Below, piece by piece: positions 54,286 through 64,000 of a stretch of DNA of 64,000 nt. A program made the translations under genes and the position numbers. The notes beneath the pieces are model-generated. The model searched no databases. It was not told the DNA's origin and saw only the letters and a program-made list of their open reading frames with translations. The stretch spans positions 3,472,001 to 3,536,000 of the forward strand of contig OX337233.1 of assembly GCA_946965045.2 (NCBI GenBank). The letters run 5' to 3'. How positions within the stretch are numbered: position 1 is the stretch's first letter; every line of letters starts with the position of its first letter. The stretch comes from Epithemia pelagica (lineage: Eukaryota; Bacillariophyta; Bacillariophyceae; Surirellales; Surirellaceae).

Positions 54286-57200
54286 CACTCCTTTGTGCTG
54301 AGGAATGGTATTTACTATCCGGAAGCACATTCATGATGATATCGCGCAACTTGTAGAACATTTGACCCTGAAGGGGCTTCGTGAAAAAATCGGCTATCAT
54401 ATCCTCGGTGGGACAATACTTGACTGACAACTCTTTTCTCCGAATACAGTCTGTGATATAGAAATATCTGAGGTTGATATGTTTGGTCCGCTTTGTACTT
54501 GACAAGCGTCCATTCTTGGCGAGCAGGATGCTGCTCTGATTGTCCTGATGTAGGACAACATCTTGGACTGCATGTCCTTGAGCTTGAATAAAATTCTTTG
54601 TCCAAATAATGGACGGGAGGACGTCATGAATCCCAATCAATTCACATTCCGTGGAACTACGCGCCACTAACTTTTGTTTGGATGACGCTGTAACCACTGC
54701 TCCTCGACCCAGGGTCATATATCCACCTGTTTGCCCTTTGAAATCTGGGTGAACTGCATAGGACGCATCAACCCACCAGTGGATAGGAAAGTCCTTTGTA
54801 CCCTCCAAACGGAGAACCAAGTCCTTGGTCGATTGCAGGTATTTCAACACTCGGCCCAGTTTGCGACGATCGTCTTCATCTGGTGCCATAACTCGAGTAC
54901 TCAAGAAAGCCACCGCAGTCCGAATATCAGGCCTTCCACGCTGTGCCATATAGGCCAATTGCATTGTGATACTGTGGAATTCGTCGGCGGCTGTTGAATC
55001 CAAAGCTTTCGCTTTGGGATTAATGTGATACAAATGTTTGGCAGCGGGACTTCTGGCTTTTCCAATGAAACACTTGGGTAAATCCGTCAGAACAGTCTCC
55101 AGATAGGATCGCATGTCCACTTGTACGACCCCATCGTCTCCGTAATCCAAAAACATTCCCAAATAATCGTGGCGGATTCCCTCTGATACGGATATCTCCC
55201 CCAATTGGCCGAACTCGGCCTTGAGGTCCTTGACGAACTGTTGAACGACCTCGGCATCAACATGCGAAATCTTCAAGTCGTCTATGTGCCAAGTGACGGT
55301 TAATTGTTTGTTGTTTACTTGTTGTTTGCGACGCACGAGTCATATGGATTCATTATGAACCCCCAACTTTTCAAGACTGCAGACAATTTCTCCCAGAACA
55401 AACGCGCCGCCCTCAGTGTTCCATAGAGTGCCTTAAGCATCTCTACATAGATAACGGGTTGCCCTTTCTCATATGTCACGTAGGGTTTGTACATGTCATA
55501 GTCGACTTCCAGCAACAGTTCCGCCATGAGACCATCCAGACGCATATAGACGTCGGGGTCCATGTCGGAATGCATGAATGCCCCTGGAATATCTGCAACA
55601 ATCACCACTCGGCGTTCTAAAGCATCAATAACTGCGGTGATGAAAACAGCTTCGGTTGCAACTGTCGGTGAGGCTGACTGGCTCTTTTCAATGTATGACC
55701 TTTGTTTCCGGCCATCAGCACATCCTCTCCCCTTGATCTTGCCACAACGCTTCCGCTTAAGGAACATCAAATATTCTAATGCTTGTTGGATCTGCTCCCA
55801 TGAGAGGTCTGATTTGTGCACGGCCTTTAATACGCCACGATCGTGTAATTGTTGTATCTCAATTTTCACTGCGGCAACTCCTTTGTCACCGAATAGCTTA
55901 ATGCCTTTCTTCATTGACATCTGAGGAGTCGCCAGATTGGTTTCAGACGCAACAAGATACAAAATGCCTTCACGCAAATACCCATCGTATCGTCCGCTTG
56001 TCAATCTATCGACGCATGCAAACGAATGGCCATATCGGTAGGCGTAACTGCGTGCCCTGTTCGGCCGCAGATTGTAGCGTTGTTGTTGAGCTGGTGCTTC
56101 GTCTGCAACAGGCTCTATTGCTGGCTCTTGAGCTGGTGCTTCGTCTGCAACATGCTCTGGCTCTGGCTCCAAGATCAATGGCTCAACTTGATTGGGATCC
56201 ACCACAGCTTGATTGCCCTCATCGTCATCAATGTCTTCCTCTTCCATATCATCTCCACCGGCTAGCTCCCCTCCATCCTGTTCATCTCCATTAGATCCAT
56301 CCTCCGCATCCATATCAGCCACGTGATCACCATCATCATCTATCGGATTAGGTAGACCGACTTCTACCCCCACTCCTTGGATTTCCACTCCTTGGTTTTG
56401 CTGATGGTCCATCCCTGGGTTGATTACTGGGTCATCAGCTGGTTGCCCTTTTTTACTAATTCGTCGTCGTCTTGTACGTCTGCGTTCTCGAGTTCCTCGT
56501 CAACGATGTCATCGTTGTAGCGGAGGTCTTCATCCTCATCGTCGATGTCATGATGATAAGAAGCATCGTCATCCTCATTTATGAGAATGTTCTCGTCATC
56601 TAGCCACAGTACACGATTATCCCGGTTTCCAAAAGCGAGTCCCGGCTGCATTTCTTGTGCTGCAGCTAGATCAGAAACTCGTTGGATCACCTCTTGGGGC
56701 ATTGGAAGGGGCGTGGCGTGGTTCCGAGTAATGACGCGACCGCTTGCGAGACTAAGGAAGTAATAACTACCTTGTCGATTTCCCGTAGGTCTCAAAGCTA
56801 GAGCACCAACGGTTCGGGGTGCCATCGAGTTGTTGTGCTCCTCATGGCACTGGACATATTCGCCGAACTCGAAGCGGCAATGTTTAGCATAGTCAATGTT
56901 TTCGCCAGTAACCAGCAGTCGCGGACTCTCGGTTGTTGAAATGCCGAGGCGATGTGGGAAGCTGTTTAGCCAAAAGACTGCAAATTTCGCGAGCTCAATG
57001 ATCATAATTTTGGGTAGGGTGATGAATGGCAGTGTATTGAAAACACATCGCATTCGTTCTTTAACTGTGCGAATGTATCGCTCCACATCTCCCACATGTT
57101 CGTCACGAGCTGTCGAGTTGATTGTTAAGCCAAGAAGTTGCATCTTGGTTCTCATTTCATCGCTCGTAAATGCTCCATCAGCAAGGATCATTCTCGGTCT

Positions 57201-59234
57201 AAGACCCCCCCTTCGATAAAGAGCAATGGTTTTGCGCAAGGAGAGGATGATCTTGTCGTCAGTGGTGCTTGCCAGTGCGTCGATTGTGCCAAAGTGAATC
57301 TTTCTGGAAGTTGTGACCAGAAATGGGACTCCGTTAACATGCAACACATCAATGGTTAAGGTGATGTCCTTGTGTTGTTCCTCAATCCGAGGAGGAACAG
57401 TGAATGCGGTGTCCACAAAAGGGGATTTCTTTCGCGTTGTTTTTCCTTTCAAGCTGCCAAGATCTGGTCCGTAGATCTTCTCGGCTCTTCTTACATCATC
57501 TGCATTGATAGTGACGTTTGGAAGCAAATTGTTCTTGATGATGTGGATGTAATCCTTTGTGGATGGCCGTCCTATCTTAGATAAAATGGTACGTGCCAAC
57601 TTGGCCCTATTGACTTCATCTTGAGAGTATCCTTCTTCGTTTTCACTAACGGTAGTTATGATTCTACTCTGAAGTTGCGAAGTGTCGAGATAAAATAGAC
57701 CATCATTGCTCGGATTAAATCGGTGTTTGAGACGTCCCGTGGCCCGGTCATGCAGGGTGAATGAATTGCCATGATCGCTGTCATACTTGATGTCAAAACG
57801 AACTTGTGCGCGAGTGAGTGAGATGATATTGGCTGGCCCATCAGGGTCATGCCACACTATGCCGTATCCTGGTAATAGACCCTTCATGGTGAGTTGTCGG
57901 CGTCCGGCGTGGCTTTGGACTGTGATAGGCTCTTCGGCCGTATGGATGTTTTTTAAGAGTGACTTGTCTTGGATGATATCTACTGTGGACTGATTGTCCA
58001 GCAGTAACCAATGGTCGGGTATGCTAGCCTGGGATCGAGAGGAAAAAACAAAACAAGGTGAGGATTCGGATTGGTCAGTAACACAAGAATCAACACAGTG
58101 CTCAGTCTGATGGAATTCGGTACCTTGACTGGCACCTTGGTGGGTATTGGACCGGTTTTGGGATGATGTTGTGGCATTGGTTTGTTCTGTTAAGGACGAG
58201 GCAGCTTGGCTGGCATCGGCTGTCATGTATGCAACACCGGTTGTCGAGTCAGACGGGGCCACTGACTGGTTGTTTTGTTTGTGTTTGTTGCTCATTCTGT
58301 TATCCAGGATGGCCCGCGCATTGGCAAGCGTCTTGGGATACAGATTATGTCCATCTAAGAACAGGTTCTGTAGATGAGCCTCATAATCGCGCTGTCCACA
58401 GGTACGTATGAAACGGATCGCCAAGCACCTTTCTTGTGCATCTGCATGATCCGTGGGGGATGGCGGGGATCGTTTGTTTGCTGCTGCTACTTGATGCAGA
58501 ATGTCTTTGTCATATAAGACAATCCCCGCTTCTTCAAGCACCTTCGCTTTCGCCCGAAAAACCTCATAGTAACTGTGTAAACTCTGATTGTTCTTACGCT
58601 TGAGCGCGTAAAATTCCTCCTTGAGCTTGTCACGCCCGACCAAGTTGTAGATTTGGCCGGAATCGAAGGTGAATGTGACTTGCTTGATTAATTTAAGCAA
58701 TTCGACTCCATCCCGTTTCTCTTTCAACTTGAGGAACTCGGGTTTGGCTTGCAGTTTATCTTTCATGAGGGGCGTACATTGTCCCAAAATAAGACTAAAG
58801 AGGGCAGCCCGAAAGTTTTTGTAGTCTCTGACTTGATCTTGTCGCGCCTTGTAGCGCATTTTCCATTCTTCTACCTCTATCGGATCGGAGTCATCTTTAG
58901 GACGAGTGGCTTCCTCGGGATCTTTAAGTTCCAGTGTCTCAATGGCCTGCTGGAACTCCATGTTATGACGGTCAAAGTTGGTACCAACATAGCCAACTAA
59001 CCATTCCACGTTTCGTCTTAGGTAACGTTTGGACTGGGGGTCTTCAGTATAATCGAAAATGCACTCTTTCAAAGATGGCTCTTGACCTTGAAACCTCGAC
59101 GAGTTGGATTGTTGGGAGGATTGCCATCCTCTGCCTCTTCCACCTCTTCCACCACGACCACCTTGTCTTTGCCCACTCGATGCCCTAGAACCAGTTTCGT
59201 CTGGCCGTGGGGTTGTGGATCCTTGTTGCGACAT
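54110..59234 (-). pseudogene. Ty1/copia Gag-Pol, two frameshifts
   Basis: The ATG at 59234 lies 5 nt after the stop of the upstream ORF. Frame 1 (59234-56424): an RGG-rich N terminus, Gag, a protease-like site DNQSTVD in place of DSGA, and an integrase core with Asp in TIDVLHVNG and ILADGAF and Glu in HVGDVERYIRT. The region that should hold the integrase HHCC zinc motif (KIGRPSTKDYIHIIKNNLL) lacks its His and Cys residues. Frame 2 (56412-55315): an acidic linker and RT palm (VIVADIPGAFMHSDMD). Frame 3 (55336-54110): the RT catalytic box as HIDD (LTVTWHIDDLKISH), RNase H (WWVDAS, STECEL) and a tail ending inside the LTR. Frame 1 ends in TAA shortly before the frame 2 ATG. The frame 2-3 break inside RT cannot be read by reinitiation, so this copy is probably defective. 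Confidence 0.88.
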
Positions 59235-59239
59235 GGTGG

Positions 59240-59953
59240 TTACTCGATGAGGGCTATCCAATCGCGGTGACGACGGTGTTCTTCGTGTTTCTTCGAGATC
59301 GGATTCCAGATCTTGATGAAGTGATACACGGTACCGTGGCGACTGACCGTTCCTTGTAAATATGGCCTGGCTTCGGCTCCTTTCAGCTTTAAGGAGTTAA
59401 GAATCCAGACTCTTGTGCCTTTTGGTATCCAACGTGGATCACGGCCTCGCTGTGACGGAATGTTGGGGAAGATGGTTTCTGCTTCGATCTCTCCCTCTGC
59501 CGTCTCACGGATGACGTCTACCAAGGCCACTGGTTCTTGACTTTCAGTTGCACCTCTGTTGTCTTGCTCCACTTGATTGATCGTTGGTTCCGGATTGCTC
59601 GGGAAATCTGCCTCCACTTGATCGGGATATGTTGCGATGCAGGTACTTGCTCCCCTGGACTCGCGTTCCTCGGCACGCTTCAACTCCGCGAGAATTTCTT
59701 CCCGCTTTACTTGGGTATCTTCAAATATACGCTGCTTTCTCGTCTCACAATCAAAGTAATCGTTATCGCGTTCGGTCTCGCGATCACGCTCGAGCGCTGC
59801 CACAGCCTCGCGATGTTGTACTTCTTTGCGTCTATTTTCCGCTTGGTAGCGCAACTCTACTCCCCGCAGGAAATCCTGTTCCTCGATAGCGAGGGCTGCC
59901 AGTTGACCCAATAATGTGGAGACTTTGGGGTTTTCGACTCGCTCTTCACTCAT
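59240..59953 (-). CDS. Extra ORF upstream of copia gag (ORF0)
   Basis: 237 residues from ATG 59953, ending 5 nt before the gag ATG at 59234. The first two thirds are highly charged and predicted helical/coiled-coil (RDRETERDNDYFDCETRKQR and flanks). The C-terminal part, RWIPKGTRVWILNSLKLKG to RHRDWIALIE, looks like a small beta-barrel of SH3/Tudor type with many Trp and Arg; this is inference from composition only. A separate ORF before gag is unusual in Ty1/copia, where gag normally begins the coding region. The close spacing suggests reinitiation or a shared transcript. It could be a host-derived chromatin- or RNA-binding accessory protein. Confidence 0.7.
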   Translation of the reverse strand: MSEERVENPKVSTLLGQLAALAIEEQDFLRGVELRYQAENRRKEVQHREAVAALERDRETERDNDYFDCETRKQRIFEDTQVKREEILAELKRAEERESRGASTCIATYPDQVEADFPSNPEPTINQVEQDNRGATESQEPVALVDVIRETAEGEIEAETIFPNIPSQRGRDPRWIPKGTRVWILNSLKLKGAEARPYLQGTVSRHGTVYHFIKIWNPISKKHEEHRRHRDWIALIE

Positions 59954-60014
59954 GCAGTGTACTTCACAGGAAAACGTCAAGAAATGAGGTGTTCCTGTCC
60001 TGATGAATTAGATT

Positions 60015-60102
60015 TTCAATGGAGTTTATGTTGTAACTCAAATAAACCGTGCCGTAAAAGCAACTCTTTATAGGCTTATTGATCTACGTAAACTCCATTG
60101 AA
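60015..60102. promoter_or_regulatory. 14-nt complementarity next to 5' LTR, plus TATA
   Basis: TTCAATGGAGTTTA (60015-60028) directly abuts the inner edge of the 5' LTR, where a primer-binding site belongs. It is the exact reverse complement of 60089-60102 inside the LTR. A TATAAAG box (minus strand, about 60073-60067) lies between them. Confidence 0.6.
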
Positions 60103-60251
60103 TGAGCTCTTGCTCAGTTTCGTTGTCATAGCGTTGCTTTTGCCACGTCGCCTGACCACAGTCCAAAGATTCGCATCTTGTCCTTCTTCCTTGTCCTGTT
60201 TGGTCGCGCCTTGGTCCTCCATGACTACCGGTTGCTCGTCTATCCTCAACA
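60029..60251 (-). repeat. 5' LTR of copia element
   Basis: 223 bp, read as identical to 54063-54285. In sense orientation it begins TGTTGAGGATAG and ends GTTACAACA. Confidence 0.92.
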
Positions 60252-60783
60252 GGGTGTGGAAGTTAAAACCGTATTTTTTGGAACTAATTTATATCCAATA
60301 AGTCTATTTCAAATAATACCATAAATTAAATACCTTCTTTAAGTTGCATTCTCAATAACTGTGATTAGACTTACTCGTCATAATTGTATATCTTAATATC
60401 AACAAATAGAATTCAAATTTAACGCATGTAATAATAGGCTTCCAAATTAACTTCAACTTATCTACCCCTGACATATATTCCATGCGAATGAACTTATTTT
60501 GGTTAATTGGTTCCACTATATTTCCAACTTAATTTCTTATGCATTGTAATACTAACAAATTAACTACGAATTAACACTGACTGCCTCATTTCCAACTTGA
60601 CACGAATTAAGTTGCAACTTTAAGGCCTAACTACCAGCAAAAAACATGCATTTCACCCATTGCGCGCCTCCTACTGTTGTGCATGTCCCTCGTCCCTTTC
60701 CTTACATCAAAGTATTTGAAAGCAAGAACAACCAACACTGCTGCACCTCCCTCGTATTACCTCCAACCCCAATTGGTTAGAAC
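60252..60783. other. A+T-rich spacer after copia border
   Basis: Base composition changes abruptly at the LTR edge to A/T-rich DNA with many TTAA/AATT stretches. There are no genes. It probably holds the promoter of the gene at 60784. Confidence 0.6.
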
Positions 60784-62601
60784 ATGAATAGTCCCGACGA
60801 CTGTTCTATATTACTAATGGAATCTTCCTGTACACCCATTATCACGCTTCACCAATCTCCATCATCTTTCATTGAGTTCATACTGGAAAACGAAAGATAC
60901 TTTCTGACAGACTCGTTTCATTCAACATTGAGAAGTATTAAAGATCACGTTCTTCTGTGGCTGAGTCAAAACAATGGAGAGATATACTACTACAACAATG
61001 ATTTGGTTACTCACTGCAGCCATCCATGTTGTCTGCCGTACCAAATGGTTTTTTCGGACGCGATAAATGTCCTTTGCAAGCTGGTACACTGCGGGTTATA
61101 TCCCAACCAAGATATTCAATCCGGATCAGATGCTCCCTCTATTACATACAAGATGGAATCACAGCATAATGACACTCCGATTCTGATTCTACACGGGCAA
61201 TGCCTTCCTACATTCAAGATACACAACAATGCCGACTTATCATCCATAACTTCATGTTTCAACACCAATCCATCATTGCCTGTCCGTGACTGTTTTCTCC
61301 TTTGGATGTCTCGTCATAATGGCAGGGTCGCTGTTGCGGATGTTGATGACAAGGTGGTTTCATCACAATTTTACCCTACTTCTTTATCTCCCATCATCGT
61401 GGCCTTAGAAACGTTTCTCCCAAGTTTGATTAGACCACACGACAACGAGGCTGACCAAGTGTTAGAAGACACCATTACTACTTCCCCTGAACAACAGACA
61501 CGACAGAACAGAACTGAATCACCGACAGGAATTAGCCATGACCTTCCTTCGTCTCCTCCACCCAAACCCCATTCACCCAAGCCCAATTCTTTTCGCAGCC
61601 CAAGCAATATTCTTACGCGACAAGACAAGAGTATATTCTCTCAAGCCCTTCTAGATGCCTCCAAAGCAAGAGTCGCAATCGAATATGACAATCAATCTCG
61701 TCACATGCCTGGCACCCCAGCTATCACCAAAGAATTCTCACTGCCATCATTGCCAGCCAAATTCCGAAAACCAACACCACAGACAATCAAAGCGAGACAT
61801 TGTTTTATAAACAATTTGCGCAAATTGCACTCATACTTCCAATCAAAAGGTCTCCATGCACCGAGAGATACATGGGAGTCTTGGATCGACGACGCCATTG
61901 ATATGGAATATGAGTATGAGTTTGATCGAGGTTTCATGTGTTTGGTGGTTATTCTCATGAGTTCTAACACCTCTGATCAAATCTTATCAACGGTGGTACC
62001 TAGATTATTCCAGTCAGGGGTTATATCTGCTCCAGCAACCGTGGAAGTTGCCAAAATGTTTGGAATGAACGCGTTCTCAAGTCTGTTCTCAGAGAGTGGC
62101 CGGTTTTATCAATGTGCAGAACGCATCGTAAACGCGGCAGACTATTTCATTCAACGACACGATGGTCGCATACCATCTAACATTTCCTTGCAAGAACTTC
62201 TTACTCTCCCTGAAGTAGGATATAAAACGGCCGCAATCACCCTCGCGTACTCTTTTGGACGGGTTGAAGCAATCCCATCCGATGTGCATGTCATCAGATG
62301 CTGCCAATTACTTGGCTGGATCCCCAAATCCTGTAACGATGGAATGCTCTGTTCCCTATTCTTGGAATCTTGGTTAGTCAACGAAGTATGGGGCGAGATT
62401 AATCCTCTTTTCGGTGCCATTGGGCAAATTTTCAATGTGCCTGCATTGAAATTAGAGAGTTGCAGGATTCTGTCAGAGTATTCATCCAACTTTGATGGGA
62501 ACGACGTTGACTCAACAATATACAACACCGATGTTACACAGAAGCAAATGACCTACATGCATAATCAAGTCGTCACTATCATACGAGGCTATGGGAAGTG
62601 A
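60784..62601 (+). CDS. Endonuclease III-like HhH-GPD glycosylase, long N terminus
   Basis: 605 residues from ATG 60784. The C-terminal domain (about 350-555) matches the HhH-GPD base-excision glycosylase fold: VVILMSSNTSDQ, ERIVNAADYFIQRHDGRIP, the hairpin LPEVGYKTAA with the catalytic Lys position (about 480), and VEAIPSDVHVIR with the catalytic Asp (about 499). The four-Cys iron-sulfur loop that ends endonuclease III is absent: AIGQIFNVPALKLESC has one Cys. The N-terminal 230 residues contain two copies of an unknown module of about 90 residues, each with a PII/PIL-LH start, a D-x2-LLW-x-S/SR-x-NG core and a hydrophobic end. A Pro/Ser-rich linker follows. The expected role is removal of damaged or modified bases. 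It is convergent with the gene at 62753. Confidence 0.8.
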   Translation: MNSPDDCSILLMESSCTPIITLHQSPSSFIEFILENERYFLTDSFHSTLRSIKDHVLLWLSQNNGEIYYYNNDLVTHCSHPCCLPYQMVFSDAINVLCKLVHCGLYPNQDIQSGSDAPSITYKMESQHNDTPILILHGQCLPTFKIHNNADLSSITSCFNTNPSLPVRDCFLLWMSRHNGRVAVADVDDKVVSSQFYPTSLSPIIVALETFLPSLIRPHDNEADQVLEDTITTSPEQQTRQNRTESPTGISHDLPSSPPPKPHSPKPNSFRSPSNILTRQDKSIFSQALLDASKARVAIEYDNQSRHMPGTPAITKEFSLPSLPAKFRKPTPQTIKARHCFINNLRKLHSYFQSKGLHAPRDTWESWIDDAIDMEYEYEFDRGFMCLVVILMSSNTSDQILSTVVPRLFQSGVISAPATVEVAKMFGMNAFSSLFSESGRFYQCAERIVNAADYFIQRHDGRIPSNISLQELLTLPEVGYKTAAITLAYSFGRVEAIPSDVHVIRCCQLLGWIPKSCNDGMLCSLFLESWLVNEVWGEINPLFGAIGQIFNVPALKLESCRILSEYSSNFDGNDVDSTIYNTDVTQKQMTYMHNQVVTIIRGYGK

Positions 62602-62752
62602 CGATAAAAAGTTTCCTACTAATATTGTTTTTCTTACTTGCGACTACGTCTGTCCTAAATGGTTAGTATTCGATATTCTTCGATTTCTGTTTCTTGTTTT
62701 CTGTTTTTTCAGTTGATGCTTCTCGTGTACTCTGTCATTATACATTCGGTCT

Positions 62753-63994
62753 TCAATCCTTGTTCAATCGAGGTGATCGACGTGGTGAGTCGACTACATC
62801 ACCATTACCGTTTTGATCAGTACGAGCTGGAGTGGATTGCCCGACTGACTGGACTGACTGGGATATTGCCGTTGGAGCTGTCGTTGCGGCTGGAGCTGAA
62901 GCTGGAACTGGAGCAGTCGATGCCCCAGTGTCAATAGACCGCCTTGCTTCTGTGGTTGAAGTTTGTGGAGGTGTTTTGCCTGTTGCAGTGTGTTCTGCCA
63001 TTACCTGTTCAGGGGGCGCCTTCTTTGCTCCAAACCGCAAAGCCAACGATTGCTGTTTCATTTTACGTTTCTTCTGTGAAGAAAGGCCGGTTCTTTTGGT
63101 TTTACTTGTACTTCCCTTTCGCTTTTGGGAACTGGTCTGTACCTTTTTGGAAACTGATGCTGATTGCGAATGGAACGAAGAACTTTCCGTAACCTTACTT
63201 GCGTTTGCCAAACTCTGCTCACCTGTGACTGATTGCTCTCCAGTGGCACAAAGTCGGAGACTTTGCTGCAGTGCTTGAAGTTTCTGAAGTTCCGTTTTCC
63301 GTTCTTCCACAACTTCGACCATTCTCTCGTCCGAATCCTCATTATCTTTCTCTCCTTCAATCTTTCTGTTCAATGCTTCCATCTGTTCCCTATCAGTTTT
63401 ATCCTGTACCAAGTCAATCAGTTCCACATCATCCCATTCTTCTACCTTTTCCTCGTTGTTATCGCCCAGTTTCTTGAATTTGTACGTTTGCCCGGACACT
63501 CCATTCTCTAAAGCACTTCCTTGAACGACAAATCCTTGTAGGTCCGTTGTTCCGTCTAAAATCTTCTCGAGCCGTCCTAGCTCACCTTGTGTTGATGAAT
63601 CACTCACTTCCACTATTTCACGGGCAGTATCCATTACTTCGATAGCACCTTCATGTGTAGAACCATCCTCCACTCCTGTCACAGCAGCAGCAGCAGCAGC
63701 AGCAGCTCTACGACCTTTTGGTTTGGCTTTGGAAGTGGTTTTGCGTAACTCTGGTTTCACTTTGTTGTTAGACATGTCCTTTTCTCTTTCGCTTATTGTT
63801 TTCCGGATTGGACGACTTAGACTCTCGATGGTTCTCAATTCAAAAACCTTGTTGCCTTGTCGATTCATTAGTGGATTCCTGTCGAACCAAGAGCTGGTAG
63901 AAAAAACTCTCTCTTGATACGCATTCGTTGCTGGTTTCGAAATCCATATGATTGCACTAGGAAAAATCTTGGGAAACTGTGTGCGATTGGCCAT
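62753..63994 (-). CDS. Charged low-complexity protein, unknown
   Basis: 413 residues if the ATG at 63994 is used; the true start may lie beyond the window, or at ATG 63775 (MSNNKVKPELRK). Features: Lys/Arg-rich then an Ala run (about 63692-63715), an acidic central part with a possible coiled coil (EALNRKIEGEKDNEDSDERM), a Ser/Lys-rich basic stretch (SQKKRKMKQQSLALRFGAKK), and an Ala/Thr/Pro-rich tail ending SPRRSPRLNK. The basic patches suggest a nuclear protein. QSLALRFGAKK loosely recalls a PIP-box (Q-x2-L/I-x2-F-F), but the second aromatic is absent, so that is weak. It faces the glycosylase gene 150 bp away and shares its A+T-rich setting. Confidence 0.6.
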   Translation of the reverse strand: MANRTQFPKIFPSAIIWISKPATNAYQERVFSTSSWFDRNPLMNRQGNKVFELRTIESLSRPIRKTISEREKDMSNNKVKPELRKTTSKAKPKGRRAAAAAAAAVTGVEDGSTHEGAIEVMDTAREIVEVSDSSTQGELGRLEKILDGTTDLQGFVVQGSALENGVSGQTYKFKKLGDNNEEKVEEWDDVELIDLVQDKTDREQMEALNRKIEGEKDNEDSDERMVEVVEERKTELQKLQALQQSLRLCATGEQSVTGEQSLANASKVTESSSFHSQSASVSKKVQTSSQKRKGSTSKTKRTGLSSQKKRKMKQQSLALRFGAKKAPPEQVMAEHTATGKTPPQTSTTEARRSIDTGASTAPVPASAPAATTAPTAISQSVQSVGQSTPARTDQNGNGDVVDSPRRSPRLNKD

Positions 63995-64000
63995 CCACCA

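Larger units (their letters stand above)
54063..60251 (-). mobile_element. Ty1/copia retrotransposon with identical LTRs
   Basis: 6,189 bp on the minus strand. Two 223-bp LTRs (54063-54285, 60029-60251), TGTTG...CAACA, read as identical. Integrase precedes RT, the copia order. An extra ORF precedes gag. The sequence next to the 5' LTR does not start TGG; instead 14 bases there are complementary to an LTR segment. The flanking pentamers (CAAAC left, GGGTG right) do not match, so there is no target duplication. Two frameshifts break pol despite the identical LTRs. Confidence 0.92.

Noticed and set aside
1-64000. CRISPR arrays, bacterial promoters, rRNA or tRNA genes
   Set aside because: Nothing fitting was seen; repeats are transposon ends, tandem duplications or LTRs, and the genes have eukaryotic introns.

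Overview
This is nuclear DNA from a eukaryote, most likely a diatom or a close stramenopile relative. The grounds are short GT-AG introns (76 and 108 bp), diatom-style Ty1/copia and Ty3/gypsy retrotransposons, a Crinkler-like nuclease-kinase fusion gene, and expanded lineage-specific kelch and SGNH families. The species is inferred, not shown. There are no operons. Host genes sit as small islands in nested mobile DNA.

Layout. 1-2606: a minus-strand gene of unknown function with one intron, running off the left edge. 2607-3988: repeat-rich spacer (a seven-copy palindrome-like motif, a tandem duplication, a G17 run, scattered TGCGCA). 3989-7791: an old 5'-truncated Ty3/gypsy copy with a 783-bp solo LTR inserted in it. 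7984-9558: Crinkler-like nuclease-kinase gene, followed by a one-exon nucleotide-cyclase relic (9719-9823). 10967-12367: an unknown gene split by one TAG. 12912-17440: a kelch-gene cluster and a truncated SGNH hydrolase gene. 17484-22673: a small MITE-like repeat split by a 5,016-bp DNA transposon with 27-bp inverted ends, a TA target duplication and a transposase of up to about 1,150 residues. An empty copy of the same repeat lies at 28352-28523 and proves the insertion. 22674-28349: no recognisable gene. About 29000-37150: a nearly complete non-LTR (LINE) retrotransposon on the minus strand. 37423-40915: a second kelch-SGNH block. 41415-43541: an unknown gene split by one TGA. 43608-49327: a full-length, probably very recent Ty3/gypsy element with identical LTRs, a 5-bp target duplication and one intact Gag-Pol frame. 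49428-50803: a frameshifted kelch gene. 51332-53338: an organelle-type RimO methylthiotransferase. 54063-60251: a Ty1/copia element with identical LTRs, an extra ORF ahead of gag, and no target duplication. 60252-64000: visibly A+T-rich DNA with an endonuclease-III-like glycosylase gene and a charged low-complexity protein gene facing each other.

The most striking object is the 5-kb TIR element. It ties a large zinc-ribbon DDE-type protein to TA-targeted, Stowaway-like ends, and an in-window empty site supports it. A second theme is that several otherwise open genes carry exactly one in-frame stop codon (TAA, TAG or TGA). That looks like recent decay rather than a changed genetic code.
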